NCBI GenBank assembly: GCA_035460505.1
Contig: DATHWP010000047.1
Coordinates: forward strand, 56,600 to 120,599
Origin: Methyloradius sp035460505
Lineage (GTDB): Bacteria; Pseudomonadota; Gammaproteobacteria; Burkholderiales; Methylophilaceae
Direction of reading: 5' to 3'
DNA length: 64,000 nt
Shown here: positions 19,084-28,750 of the stretch, piece after piece
Numbering within the stretch: the stretch's first letter is position 1
Layout of the letters: each line of letters starts with the position of its first letter
Program-made: the position numbers and the translations under genes
Notes under the pieces: model-generated
Databases searched by the model: none
Seen by the model: only the letters and a program-made list of their open reading frames with translations
What the model was told of the DNA's origin: nothing

Positions 19084-19099
19084 CTAAACACACATTATC

Positions 19100-19137
19100 C
19101 ATACGCCGCTATCAGCGCGCGTATGCCTGTTTATTTT
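19100..19137 (+). terminator. Hairpin plus T-run between the small exported protein and the ZnuD-like receptor
   Basis: CATACGC-CGCT-ATC-AGCG-C-GCGTATG forms an 11-bp stem with one bulge, followed by CCTGTTTATTTTT. It ends just before the receptor start codon, so it could terminate or attenuate read-through. Confidence 0.6.
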
Positions 19138-19151
19138 TAAGCGAGAACACC

Positions 19152-21347
19152 ATGAAACAACTCAATATTCCTGCGCGCCAAAATGGCGCAGCAGGCAAAT
19201 CCATATTTGCTCGTACACTTGTACGCAACAAAATTTTTGTCGCGCTGACGATGATATTCAGCAGCCAGCCTTTTATGATTTCGGCAAGTTTTGCTGAAGA
19301 TAACTCCAGCAATTCTTCGCTAAACATTGATGTACCTGCCTTGCCAGTGACGGGCAATCCGCTAGGTGTATCTTCTGATGAACTAGTGGTACCAGTGGCG
19401 GTTTTGAGCGGTCGTGAGCTCTCACTACAACGCGAAAGTACATTGGGGGAAACCTTAAAATCCATCCCTGGGGTCAGCGCAACCTATTACGGGCCTGGCG
19501 CATCACGCCCGATTATTCGTGGTTTGGATGGCGATCGCGTGAAAATCATGCAAAACGGGATTGGGGTATTAGATGCCTCAAGCCTGAGCTTTGACCACGC
19601 CGTAGCACTTGATCCTTTAGTGATTGAACAAATTGATGTAGTGCGCGGCCCTGCGGCACTTTTATATGGAGGCAGTGCCGTGGGTGGCGTGGTCAATGCT
19701 ATTGATCACCGCATTCCGACGGAATCACTAGACGGCGTAACAGGCCGTGCAGAAGCGCGCTATGGCGGTGCCGATAATGAAAAAAACGGCGCAGTAGTGG
19801 TAGATGCTGGCAACGGTTTATTTGCCATTCATGCCGATGTTTACAAGCGCGATAGTAATGATTTACGTATTCCAGGCTATCAGGCTTCAGACCGTTTACG
19901 CGCTCAGCAAGCCGCACAGGGTGACCCCGTCGACTTGCGCAAAGGAACTTTGCAAAATAGCTCATCTGAAGGTGATGGCGGTGCACTTGGCGCATCTTTG
20001 ACCTTTGAAAATGGCTATGCAGGTTTTTCATATTCCACCTTTAACAGCAATTATGGCTCAGTAGCAGAACCTGCCGTGCGCCTGGATATGGAAAGCCGAC
20101 GTTGGGATTTTGCATCAGAATTCCATGATCTTGGGCCAGTCATCAGCCGCGTAAAGTTGCGCTTGGGTAATACCAATTACCAGCATCAAGAAATTGAAGA
20201 TGGCCAGATTGGGACGACGTTCAAGAACAAAGGCTTGCAAGGCTCTCTAGAGGCCGAGCATGCCAAAATCGGTAATATCACTGGCGTAGTTGGCATGCAA
20301 TTCCAGAACACCAACTTCCAGGCACTGGGTGATGAAGCCTTTATCCCAAAAACCAATACCAACAGCAAGGCCGTGTATGTGTATGAAGAGTTACCGATTG
20401 ATGCACTCAAATTCAGCTTGGGTGGCCGACTCGAGCATGCAAAGGTGAATTCTGACGGCGGCGGGCCAGATGACCCGAATAATCCTGGCACGCCTCGTTT
20501 TGGGAGTGCGCAAACCAAAAGCTTTGACCCATTCAGTGCGGCATTTGGCACTTTATACGCGCTAGATGCTCATTGGTCTTTGGCGGGTAATCTCGCCCAC
20601 ACCGAACGAGCTCCGTCATACAACGAGCTATTTGCGAACGGACCACACTTTGCGACTGGGCAATATGAGGTTGGTAACCCAGACTTGAATAAGGAAAAAT
20701 CAAATGGGATTGATGCACAGCTACGCTGGAAAACTGAGAAAAACTCTTTCAGCATTGGTGCGTTTTATACCAAGTTCAGTAATTTCCTGAGCTTGGAAAA
20801 TACAGCCAATACACGTGGGGCAGATGGAGAAATCAATCCTCAAGACCTTAATAATGATGGAATTGCGGACGTGTCAGGCGAGGAAATAGTGCCGGAAGCG
20901 CAAGTGACTGGTGTGCGAGCCACATTCAAGGGTTTTGAATCCGAAGCTAAATTCAGGGTATATGAAGGCCACGGCGATCTTGACCTCAAACTACGCGGTG
21001 ATTATGTACGCGCTACCAATAGCGATACTGGCACACCTCTGCCGCGCATTGCACCTCTCAAAATCGGCACAGGGCTCAACTACCAGTTGAATCGCTTTGG
21101 CGCACGGCTAGATGTTTTGCACGCATTCAGCCAGAACCGCACTGATACATTTGAGCTGGCTACTGATGGCTACACTTCGGTCAACGCTATGCTCACTTAT
21201 GTGATTCCTGCAGCTTTTCATCTTGAGGCGTTTGCCAAGGCGAATAACTTGCTGGATGCAGATATTCGCGACCACAGCTCGTTCTTGAAAGATATTGCGC
21301 CTATGGGTGGGAGATCCATTCTGATTGGGATGCGTGGTGACTTTTAA
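19152..21347 (+). CDS. TonB-dependent outer-membrane receptor, ZnuD-like
   Basis: 731 residues. A long signal region ends near FAEDN (about residue 50). The plug domain follows with TLGETLKSIPGVSATYYGPG and RPIIRGLDGDRVKIMQNG. The beta-barrel ends in Phe (MRGDF), as outer-membrane proteins do. The plug sequence, especially the SFDHAVALDPLVIEQIDVVRG stretch (SFDHAVALDPL and VIEQIDVVRG), resembles the zinc receptor ZnuD. Metal uptake is the best guess; the substrate is not proven by sequence. No Zur box was recognised. Confidence 0.88.
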   Translation: MKQLNIPARQNGAAGKSIFARTLVRNKIFVALTMIFSSQPFMISASFAEDNSSNSSLNIDVPALPVTGNPLGVSSDELVVPVAVLSGRELSLQRESTLGETLKSIPGVSATYYGPGASRPIIRGLDGDRVKIMQNGIGVLDASSLSFDHAVALDPLVIEQIDVVRGPAALLYGGSAVGGVVNAIDHRIPTESLDGVTGRAEARYGGADNEKNGAVVVDAGNGLFAIHADVYKRDSNDLRIPGYQASDRLRAQQAAQGDPVDLRKGTLQNSSSEGDGGALGASLTFENGYAGFSYSTFNSNYGSVAEPAVRLDMESRRWDFASEFHDLGPVISRVKLRLGNTNYQHQEIEDGQIGTTFKNKGLQGSLEAEHAKIGNITGVVGMQFQNTNFQALGDEAFIPKTNTNSKAVYVYEELPIDALKFSLGGRLEHAKVNSDGGGPDDPNNPGTPRFGSAQTKSFDPFSAAFGTLYALDAHWSLAGNLAHTERAPSYNELFANGPHFATGQYEVGNPDLNKEKSNGIDAQLRWKTEKNSFSIGAFYTKFSNFLSLENTANTRGADGEINPQDLNNDGIADVSGEEIVPEAQVTGVRATFKGFESEAKFRVYEGHGDLDLKLRGDYVRATNSDTGTPLPRIAPLKIGTGLNYQLNRFGARLDVLHAFSQNRTDTFELATDGYTSVNAMLTYVIPAAFHLEAFAKANNLLDADIRDHSSFLKDIAPMGGRSILIGMRGDF

Positions 21348-21356
21348 GTAACTCTA

Positions 21357-21397
21357 GAACCTGATGCGATAGCGCGTCTGCTATCGCATCAGGGTTC
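21357..21397. terminator. Long hairpin after the ZnuD-like receptor
   Basis: A 17-bp stem (GAACCTGATGCGATAGC pairing with the downstream copy, one bulged G) around a 6-base loop. There is no clear T-run, so it may be a terminator, a processing hairpin or an mRNA end stabiliser. Confidence 0.6.
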
Positions 21398-21445
21398 TGC
21401 TTGCGCTATGATAGAGGTCTTCATTTTTTACCCCTAAAGATCATC

Positions 21446-21718
21446 ATGGCACGTACTGTTCATTGCGTTAAATTAAACAAAGAGGCCGATGGCCTGGATT
21501 TTCCTCCGTATCCTGGCGATCTCGGTAAGCGGATTTTCGAAAACGTCTCTAAAGAAGCCTGGGCTGGGTGGATCAAACAGCAGACCATGCTGGTGAATGA
21601 AAACCGCCTGAGCTTGGCCGACCCACAAGCACGTAAATATCTGGCACAACAAACCGAAGCCTACTTTTTTGGCGAAGGCGCAGATACGGCTTCTGGCTAT
21701 GTTCCACCTAAACCGTAG
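21446..21718 (+). CDS. yggX: Fe(II)-trafficking protein YggX
   Basis: 90-residue cytosolic protein of the YggX family, protecting iron-sulfur clusters from oxidation. The diagnostic start is ARTVHCVKLNKEADGLDFPP. The frame opens at 21401, but the ATG at 21446 is the family start. An independent gene between the receptor and ppk. Confidence 0.95.
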   Translation: MARTVHCVKLNKEADGLDFPPYPGDLGKRIFENVSKEAWAGWIKQQTMLVNENRLSLADPQARKYLAQQTEAYFFGEGADTASGYVPPKP

Positions 21719-21752
21719 CCTAAACCACAGTAACATCACTAAAGATTCACAT

Positions 21753-21781
21753 TAGTCATCTTACTGTCACATAAAACACAT
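21753..21781 (+). promoter_or_regulatory. Candidate Pho box upstream of ppk
   Basis: Two to three 7-mers at 11-bp spacing, TAGTCAT-CTTA-CTGTCAC-ATAA-AACACAT, resemble the PhoB repeat CTGTCAT. The middle unit fits best. The location before a polyphosphate kinase supports it, but matches are partial. Confidence 0.45.
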
Positions 21782-21797
21782 AAAGTAAGGTTTTGAT

Positions 21798-23882
21798 TTG
21801 TCGCAGCCTAAATTGAATCCAGAACACTTTATCAACCGTGAATTAGGCATACTCGCCTTTAATAAACGCGTATTAGCGCAAGCTGAAGATGCTCGAGTGC
21901 CCTTACTTGAGCGCCTGAAGTTTCTCTCTATTTTCAGCAGCAACATGGACGAGTTCTTTGAGGTTCGCGTGGCTGGCCTTAAAGAGCAGATCAAATACAA
22001 CAATCTGCATGTGGGCGCAGATGGCATGTTGCCCAAGCAGGTATTTGCCAGGGTTAGCGTCGAAGCCCATCAACTGGTTGAACACCAATACCAGATACTG
22101 AATGACATCGTACTGCCAGGGCTGGCCGAACAAGGCATACGTTTCTGGCGCCGTGGGTTCTGGAACGATGCCCAACGCGAATGGATACGCGACTTCTTTT
22201 TTCGCGAACTAATGCCCATCCTCACCCCAATTGGGCTTGATCCCTCACACCCCTTTCCACGCGTTCTAAATAAAAGCCTTAACTTTGCAGTAGAGCTAGA
22301 AGGCAAGGATGCTTTTGGCCGCAACTCAGGTGTGGCCATTGTGCAGGCACCGCGCGCCTTGCCCCGTTTTATCAAGCTGCCCAACGATATTGCAGGTTGT
22401 GAGCACGGCTTTGTTTTCCTGTCGTCAATACTACATGCTCATGTAAACGAGCTATTCAGCGGCATGCAGGTAAAAGGTTGCTATCAGTTCCGAGTAACGC
22501 GTGACAGTGATTTGACACTGGACGATGAAGAAACCAAAGATTTACGCCAGGCTTTGCAGGGTGAGCTGTCACACAGACAATACGGTGACGGTGTACGTCT
22601 GGAAGTCGCCGATAGCTGCCCCGCTGAAATGTCGGCTTTCTTGCTAGGCCAATTTGGGCTTGGTCAGGATGACTTGTACCAGGTTAACGGCATTGTGAAC
22701 TTGGTGCGCTTGATGCAGATTCCAGACTCAGTGGATAAACCTGCATTGAAGTTCCCGCGTTATTCGCCAAGCACGCCTAAAGAATTCATAAAAGAAACAG
22801 ATATTTTCAAAGTTATCCGCAAAGGCGATGTATTGCTGCATCATCCTTTTCAATCGTTCAACCCAGTGATTGAGTTCATCCAGCAAGCTGCGGATGACCC
22901 TAACGTACTAGCTATCAAGCAAACGTTTTACCGCACCAGCGCTGATTCAACATTGATGAAATCGTTGATTGAAGCGGCCAAGCGCGGTAAAGAAGTCACG
23001 GTAGTCGTGGAACTGCTGGCTCGCTTTGATGAAGAAGCTAATATCAACTGGGCTGCCCAGCTGGAAAATGCAGGTGCGCATGTCATCTACGGCGTTGTGG
23101 GCCATAAAACCCATGCCAAAATGGCCATGGTAGTGCGCCGTGAAGACGACAAGCTACGTCGTTATGTACATCTATCCACTGGCAATTACCACCAGCGTAC
23201 AGCGCGGCTCTATACCGATTTTGGCTTGCTGACCTGCCATGAAGAAATCTGTGAAGACGTGAATGATGTATTTGCGCAACTCACAGGCTTGGGCAAAGCC
23301 AGCAAACTACGCCACCTGTGGCAATCGCCTTTTACCTTGCATAGCCAGTTGATTAAAGCGATTCATCACGAAACCGAGATTGCAAAATTAGGTAAAAAAG
23401 CCCGCATTATCGCCAAGATGAATGCCTTGCTGGATGCCGATATCATCAGGGCTCTATACGATGCCTCAACTGCCGGCGTAGAGATTGACTTGATTGTACG
23501 GGGCGTTTGCGCTTTAAAACCTGGCATGCCAGGCATTTCTGAGAACATTCGCGTGCGTTCCATTGTGGGCCGTTTTCTTGAACACAGCCGCATTTTCTAT
23601 TTTTACAACAATGGCCAAGAAAACACCTATCTGGCAAGTGCCGACTGGATGTATCGCAACTTCTTCCGCCGCATTGAAGTGTGCTTCCCTATCTTGGATG
23701 CCAAGCTCAAGAAACGTGTGTTTAAAGATGGCTTAGAACCTTACCTGAAAGACAATACCAGCGCATGGGAAATGCTGCCTGACGGCACATACAAACCAAG
23801 ACTGGCAAGACGTGGCTCGGCATTTAATGCACAAGAATTTTTAACTACCGAACATGGTCAAAATTTACCGCAAGAGATTTAG
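21798..23882 (+). CDS. ppk: Polyphosphate kinase 1
   Basis: Membrane-associated enzyme polymerising phosphate from ATP into polyphosphate. 694 residues with the N-terminal FINRELGILAFNKRVLAQA, the LSIFSSNMDEFFEVRV segment and the catalytic histidine region VVGHKTHAKMAMVVRR. The start is a TTG with an AAGG site 7 bases upstream; no in-frame ATG lies near. Convergent with exopolyphosphatase ppx, and phoU follows: a polyphosphate/phosphate group. Confidence 0.96.
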   Translation: MSQPKLNPEHFINRELGILAFNKRVLAQAEDARVPLLERLKFLSIFSSNMDEFFEVRVAGLKEQIKYNNLHVGADGMLPKQVFARVSVEAHQLVEHQYQILNDIVLPGLAEQGIRFWRRGFWNDAQREWIRDFFFRELMPILTPIGLDPSHPFPRVLNKSLNFAVELEGKDAFGRNSGVAIVQAPRALPRFIKLPNDIAGCEHGFVFLSSILHAHVNELFSGMQVKGCYQFRVTRDSDLTLDDEETKDLRQALQGELSHRQYGDGVRLEVADSCPAEMSAFLLGQFGLGQDDLYQVNGIVNLVRLMQIPDSVDKPALKFPRYSPSTPKEFIKETDIFKVIRKGDVLLHHPFQSFNPVIEFIQQAADDPNVLAIKQTFYRTSADSTLMKSLIEAAKRGKEVTVVVELLARFDEEANINWAAQLENAGAHVIYGVVGHKTHAKMAMVVRREDDKLRRYVHLSTGNYHQRTARLYTDFGLLTCHEEICEDVNDVFAQLTGLGKASKLRHLWQSPFTLHSQLIKAIHHETEIAKLGKKARIIAKMNALLDADIIRALYDASTAGVEIDLIVRGVCALKPGMPGISENIRVRSIVGRFLEHSRIFYFYNNGQENTYLASADWMYRNFFRRIEVCFPILDAKLKKRVFKDGLEPYLKDNTSAWEMLPDGTYKPRLARRGSAFNAQEFLTTEHGQNLPQEI

Positions 23883-23913
23883 ATCTGTAGCTTTCAGATA
23901 ATACGAATAGAGA

Positions 23914-25413
23914 TTATTCGCTGATGAGCAGTGATATTGACACATCTTTCCAGTAAGCCACTTCGTTGCTTAACTCGGCTTCAGTCAGCGGGTTATCTTT
24001 CAACCAGCCTGATTCGAGCGCTAACGAAAATCCAGTATTGTCACGCATCAATTCAAGCGCTGGATGGCTATCATCAAGACGATTGCGGTGAAACAATATC
24101 GCCAGTCGCAACACCATAATCAGCAGGCAACGATCATCATCTAATGGCGGCAAGCTAATCTTGGTTAAAGAACGCCGCTGTGCCCGCACCAGCAACCCCA
24201 AAGTCAGTTGCTCCATTTTGGAGAAGCCAGGCATATCGGCATTTTCAACAATATAAGCTGAATGCTTGTGATAGCCGCTATGGGCAATCGAGATGCCGAT
24301 TTCATGTAGCTTGACTGCCCAAATAAGGTATTGCTCGGCGGTTTCTTTGTTCATGCTGAGATTATCGTCAACCTGATCAAGCAAGGCTAAAGCAAGCTTC
24401 TGCACACGTGTCACTTGGTCTTGATCAACATGATAGCGGCGCATGAAGCTATTGACGGTTTCCTCACGTGTATCCTGGTGATGCATGCGGCCTAGCAACT
24501 CGTACAACACGCCCTCACGCAAGGCGCTGCTCGCCGTGGTCATATGATCAATCTTTAATGCTTCAAACGCCGCCAGCATGATGCACAAGCCGCCTGGCAA
24601 CACCGCAGCGCGGTCAGGGCTCAAGCCTTGCACTTGCAGCTTTTTGCTGTCTTTTCCTTTCAGCAATAAATCCCGCAAATGCAATAAGCCTGCATGCGTA
24701 ATCGCGCCATCTGTCACCCCTTGCAAGCGCATGATTTCGCCTAGGGAACGCGCGGTGCCTGAAGAACCAACGGCTTCGTGCCAAGACAGCGTGGAGAAGT
24801 TTTTGCGGATATTCTGGATTTCAGAAGCAGCCGCTAATTGCGCATTAGCGAGGCCTGTTTCAGTGATTTTCCCATCTGGAAAAAACTTGAGGCTGTAACT
24901 GACACAGCCCATATACAGGCTTTCCATCTCTATCGGCTCAAGCCCCTGGCCGATGATGAATTCAGTGGAACCACCACCAATATCAATCACCAGGCGTTTA
25001 TGTGTTGCGGCAGGCAAGCTATGACTAACTCCCACAAAAATCATGCGTGCTTCTTCGCGACCGGCAATGATTTCAATCGGGAAACCTAGGGCAGCTTCTG
25101 CCTCAGCCAGCAATTCTGTAGAGTTTTTTGCGACACGGAAAGTATTGGTTGCAACTGCTCGCACAGCTTGCGGCGGCAAGCCACGCAGCCGCTCACCAAA
25201 ACGCTTGAGGCAATCAATTGCTCGGCGTTGGGCATCTGCATCCAAACGCTTATCCTTGCCTAAACCAGCGCCAAGGCGGACAGGTTCACGTAAAGAATCA
25301 TGGAATATCAGTTGTCCATCGACTACGCGGGCAAGTTGCAATCTAAAGCTATTGGAGCCTAAATCTACAGCGGCAATTTCTGACAGGATTGGTTTTTGTG
25401 TGGCCAAGACCAA
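23914..25413 (-). CDS. ppx: Exopolyphosphatase (Ppx/GppA family)
   Basis: Degrades polyphosphate from the end; it may also hydrolyse pppGpp. The N-terminal actin-like ATPase fold shows AAVDLGSNSFRLQLARV and VIDIGGGSTEFIIG. The C-terminal HD-like region includes WAVKLHEIGISIAHSGYHKH. 499 residues. Convergent with ppk and downstream of phoU on the same strand. Confidence 0.94.
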   Translation of the reverse strand: MVLATQKPILSEIAAVDLGSNSFRLQLARVVDGQLIFHDSLREPVRLGAGLGKDKRLDADAQRRAIDCLKRFGERLRGLPPQAVRAVATNTFRVAKNSTELLAEAEAALGFPIEIIAGREEARMIFVGVSHSLPAATHKRLVIDIGGGSTEFIIGQGLEPIEMESLYMGCVSYSLKFFPDGKITETGLANAQLAAASEIQNIRKNFSTLSWHEAVGSSGTARSLGEIMRLQGVTDGAITHAGLLHLRDLLLKGKDSKKLQVQGLSPDRAAVLPGGLCIMLAAFEALKIDHMTTASSALREGVLYELLGRMHHQDTREETVNSFMRRYHVDQDQVTRVQKLALALLDQVDDNLSMNKETAEQYLIWAVKLHEIGISIAHSGYHKHSAYIVENADMPGFSKMEQLTLGLLVRAQRRSLTKISLPPLDDDRCLLIMVLRLAILFHRNRLDDSHPALELMRDNTGFSLALESGWLKDNPLTEAELSNEVAYWKDVSISLLISE

Positions 25414-25563
25414 CCTTTATATGAGTATGAATTAAGGGTAAAGATTACCGCAGTATTAAAAACTGCGCATCTCTAATTGTAACGCTGTAACGATTACGCC
25501 AGCGAACAGAGGCTTGATTTAAGCGTGTTAACTGGCGTATGTAAATACACAAACTTTAATAAA

Positions 25564-26271
25564 TTAAGACTGCAAAGTCTCGCGTTCCATTTCTTCCAAG
25601 GAAATATGGCGCACATCTTTGCCTTTAACCATATACACCACATATTCAGCGATATTCTTGGCATGGTCACCAATACGCTCAATCGCTTTAGCCACAAACA
25701 AGACTTCCAGTGACATTGAGATCGTACGTGGGTCTTCCAGCATGAAAGTAATCAACTGGCGCATGGCTGCGCGGAATTGCTCATCAACCTGTTCATCCTG
25801 ACGTGCAACTTCAACGGTTTTAGTCACATCAAGGCGGGCAAAAGCATCGAGCGCGGTACGCAACATCTCGCGTACCAAACCCACCATAGACTTGATTTCA
25901 TTAAAACGTGGGGTGTACATACGGTCTGATTCAGAAATCTTTTGCGCTACACGGGCAATCTTGGTTGCTTCATCACCAATACGCTCAAGGTCAGTAATAG
26001 TTTTCACCATCATCATGATCATGCGCAAATCGCCTGCTGCAGGCTGGCGACGGGCAATAATATGGCTGCAGTCTTCATCAATTTGAATTTCCAGATCGTT
26101 CACTCGGCTGTCATTAGCCATCACGCTCTCAGCAAGATTGCTATTGGCGTTGACTAGCGCATCAAGCGCATTGACGATTTGTTGCTCAACCAAGCCGCCC
26201 ATTTGCAGCACTTTTGCGCGCACTGACTCGAGCTCAGCATCATATTGCTTGTACGTATGTTCAAATTGCAT
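25564..26271 (-). CDS. phoU: Phosphate-specific transport regulator PhoU
   Basis: 235 residues of two PhoU helical-bundle repeats, each with the metal-binding pattern (DLERIGDEATKIARV and AIERIGDHAKNIAEYVVY). PhoU damps the PhoR/PhoB response through the Pst transporter. The pst genes are not in the window; here phoU stands upstream of ppx. Confidence 0.95.
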   Translation of the reverse strand: MQFEHTYKQYDAELESVRAKVLQMGGLVEQQIVNALDALVNANSNLAESVMANDSRVNDLEIQIDEDCSHIIARRQPAAGDLRMIMMMVKTITDLERIGDEATKIARVAQKISESDRMYTPRFNEIKSMVGLVREMLRTALDAFARLDVTKTVEVARQDEQVDEQFRAAMRQLITFMLEDPRTISMSLEVLFVAKAIERIGDHAKNIAEYVVYMVKGKDVRHISLEEMERETLQS

Positions 26272-26340
26272 CGTGCGTTCCTTGTATATATTTTAAGCGC
26301 GTGTAGAAATGACTTAATCCCCACAGTGTAGCCGTTCAAT

Positions 26341-26358
26341 ATGACATTTTTGTGTCTA
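26341..26358 (-). promoter_or_regulatory. Weak Pho-box-like element upstream of phoU
   Basis: On the minus strand TAGACAC-AAAA-ATGTCAT gives one good (6 of 7) and one poor PhoB-type half repeat at 11-bp spacing, 70 bases upstream of phoU. Low support. Confidence 0.25.
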
Positions 26359-26405
26359 ATTCTGCTTTGCCAGCACGCTTTGGAAACTAAAGCAGTCAGA
26401 TAGCC

Positions 26406-27062
26406 CTATTTCTCGTATGTTTTAACGCCTTCAGGCGTTGCCAACAATAATACATTGGCTGGGCGCGCGGCAAACAATCCATTAGTGACAACACCAACGA
26501 TCTGGTTGATTTTGGCTTCCAGTTCAACTGGATTCAAGATTTGCAAACCATGCACATCCAAAATCACATTACCGTTATCGGTAGTGAAATCACGCAATTT
26601 TGGTTGGCCACCAAGCTTGACCAACTCGCGAGCAACATAGCTACGCGCCATTGGGATGACTTCGACTGGTAAAGGAAACTTGCCCATCACTGGTACCAAT
26701 TTGCTGGCATCAGCGATACAGATGAATTTCTTGGCACAGGCTGCAACGATTTTTTCGCGCGTTAATGCACCACCACCGCCTTTAAGCATATGTAGATGCT
26801 CAGTCACTTCATCGGCGCCATCCACATAGATTTCCATACCATCCACGCTATTGAGATCAAACACCTCAATACCATGTGCCTTCAAACGCTGTGCAGTTGC
26901 TTCTGAACTCGCCACTGCGCCTTCAATCTTGGATTTAACTTTCGCCAGTTCATCAATAAAGAAATTGGCAGTAGAGCCAGTACCCACGCCAATAATGCCA
27001 CCTTTTACATAACTTACTGCCGCCGCTGCTACTTGTTGTTTTAATTCGTCTTGCGTTGCCAT
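26406..27062 (-). CDS. rpiA: Ribose-5-phosphate isomerase A
   Basis: Interconverts ribose 5-phosphate and ribulose 5-phosphate, needed in the pentose and ribulose monophosphate pathways. The family motifs GVGTGSTANFFIDEL, DGADEV and LKGGGGALTREKIV are present. 218 residues. Divergent from ilvA. Confidence 0.96.
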   Translation of the reverse strand: MATQDELKQQVAAAAVSYVKGGIIGVGTGSTANFFIDELAKVKSKIEGAVASSEATAQRLKAHGIEVFDLNSVDGMEIYVDGADEVTEHLHMLKGGGGALTREKIVAACAKKFICIADASKLVPVMGKFPLPVEVIPMARSYVARELVKLGGQPKLRDFTTDNGNVILDVHGLQILNPVELEAKINQIVGVVTNGLFAARPANVLLLATPEGVKTYEK

Positions 27063-27226
27063 TTACTTTTATCCTGATTTTTTAATGGTATTTAAATTGG
27101 TTGTTAAACAATTAAATCTTTAATGATGTGTTTTCTTTATAATTACGCACTTAATGCAACTCTAAAGCATCTAGTTTTAATGCTGTAAACCACTATAACC
27201 TTGAATCATACACGCCCTACCCGCTA

Positions 27227-28738
27227 ATGAAAAACGCCTACCTGGAAAAAATCCGCAACGCGCGCGTCTATGATGTCGCGATCAAAACTCCGCTGGAGTT
27301 TCAAGCTAATCTATCTGCACGTTTAGGCAACCGAATTCTGCTGAAACGCGAAGATATGCAGCCCGTATTTTCGTTCAAGTTGCGCGGTGCTTATAACAAG
27401 ATGATCAACCTTCCAGCAGAAGCGCTGGAACGCGGCGTTATTACGGCTTCAGCAGGCAATCATGCACAAGGCGTGGCACTGGCGGCGCAGAAAATTGGCT
27501 GCCGCGCAGTGATCGTAATGCCGACCACCACGCCTATGATCAAGATCAATGCAGTAAAAAGCCGTGGCGGCGAGGTAGTCCTATTCGGTGACTCATACTC
27601 CGATGCCTATGCCCATGCCCTAAAGCTGGAGCAGCAAGAAAAACTAAGCTTCGTTCACCCGTTTGACGACCCAGACGTGATTGCTGGCCAAGGCACGATT
27701 GCTAAAGAAATATTAGACGCTCACCCAGAACCCATCGAAGCGATTTTCTGCTGCGTAGGTGGCGGTGGTCTCATTGCTGGAATTGCTGCTTATGTGAAAG
27801 CGGTGCGCCCAGAAATCAAGGTGATCGGTGTTGAAGCCACTGACGCCAACGCAATGACCCTTTCCTTGCAAAAAGGTGAACGTGTCATGTTGGATCAAGT
27901 CGGCCTATTTGCTGATGGTGCAGCCGTCAAACAAGTCGGTGAAGAGACCTTTCGCCTGAGCCAAGCGTATGTGGATGAAATGATCTTAGTGGATAACGAT
28001 GCTATCTGTGCCGCGATTAAAGACGTATTTGAAGACACGCGCTCGATTCTTGAGCCTGCTGGCGCCCTTGCCACTGCTGGATTGAAAGAATATGTAAAAC
28101 TGCATAAGGTGCAGGGCAAAACATTGATTAGCATTGCCTCTGGCGCCAACATGAATTTTGATCGCCTGCGCTTTGTTGCAGAACGTGCCGAAATCGGTGA
28201 AAAACGTGAGGCTGTTTTAGCAGTGTCAATTCCAGAGAAACCAGGCTCATTCAAGACTTTCTGCCATTTGATCGGTGATCGCAGTATCACGGAATTCAAC
28301 TACCGTTACTCTGATGCCACTGCAGCCCATATCTATGTCGGCATCGCGATTCAGGACCCGAAGGAGTCTGGCGAACTGGTTGAATTGTTAAAAGCGCACG
28401 GCTTATCCACACTGGATTTGAGCGAAAACGAAGTCGCCAAGCTACATTTACGCCATCTGGTCGGCGGCCATGCGCCGCAGGCCGAGCACGAATGTGTGTA
28501 CCGCTTTGAATTCCCAGAGAAGCCAGGCGCACTAATGAATTTCCTAGACCACATGGGGCACGACTGGAATATCAGCCTATTCCATTACCGTAATCATGGC
28601 GCCGATTTTGGACGGGTGCTGGTAGGCGTACAAGTGCCGCCAAATGAACAGGATGAGTTCAAACAGTTTCTGGAAAACCTCAAATACCCATACTGGGATG
28701 AGAGTGAAAACCCCGCCTACAAGCTCTTTCTTGGCTGA
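27227..28738 (+). CDS. ilvA: Threonine ammonia-lyase, biosynthetic
   Basis: PLP enzyme converting threonine to 2-oxobutanoate, the first step to isoleucine. The PLP lysine is in FSFKLRGAYNKM and the phosphate loop is CCVGGGGLIAGIAAY. Two C-terminal ACT-like domains (from about residue 325 and 420) mark the long, isoleucine-regulated form. 503 residues. The next gene starts 12 bases later. Confidence 0.95.
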   Translation: MKNAYLEKIRNARVYDVAIKTPLEFQANLSARLGNRILLKREDMQPVFSFKLRGAYNKMINLPAEALERGVITASAGNHAQGVALAAQKIGCRAVIVMPTTTPMIKINAVKSRGGEVVLFGDSYSDAYAHALKLEQQEKLSFVHPFDDPDVIAGQGTIAKEILDAHPEPIEAIFCCVGGGGLIAGIAAYVKAVRPEIKVIGVEATDANAMTLSLQKGERVMLDQVGLFADGAAVKQVGEETFRLSQAYVDEMILVDNDAICAAIKDVFEDTRSILEPAGALATAGLKEYVKLHKVQGKTLISIASGANMNFDRLRFVAERAEIGEKREAVLAVSIPEKPGSFKTFCHLIGDRSITEFNYRYSDATAAHIYVGIAIQDPKESGELVELLKAHGLSTLDLSENEVAKLHLRHLVGGHAPQAEHECVYRFEFPEKPGALMNFLDHMGHDWNISLFHYRNHGADFGRVLVGVQVPPNEQDEFKQFLENLKYPYWDESENPAYKLFLG

Positions 28739-28750
28739 GATTGGGTAGCG

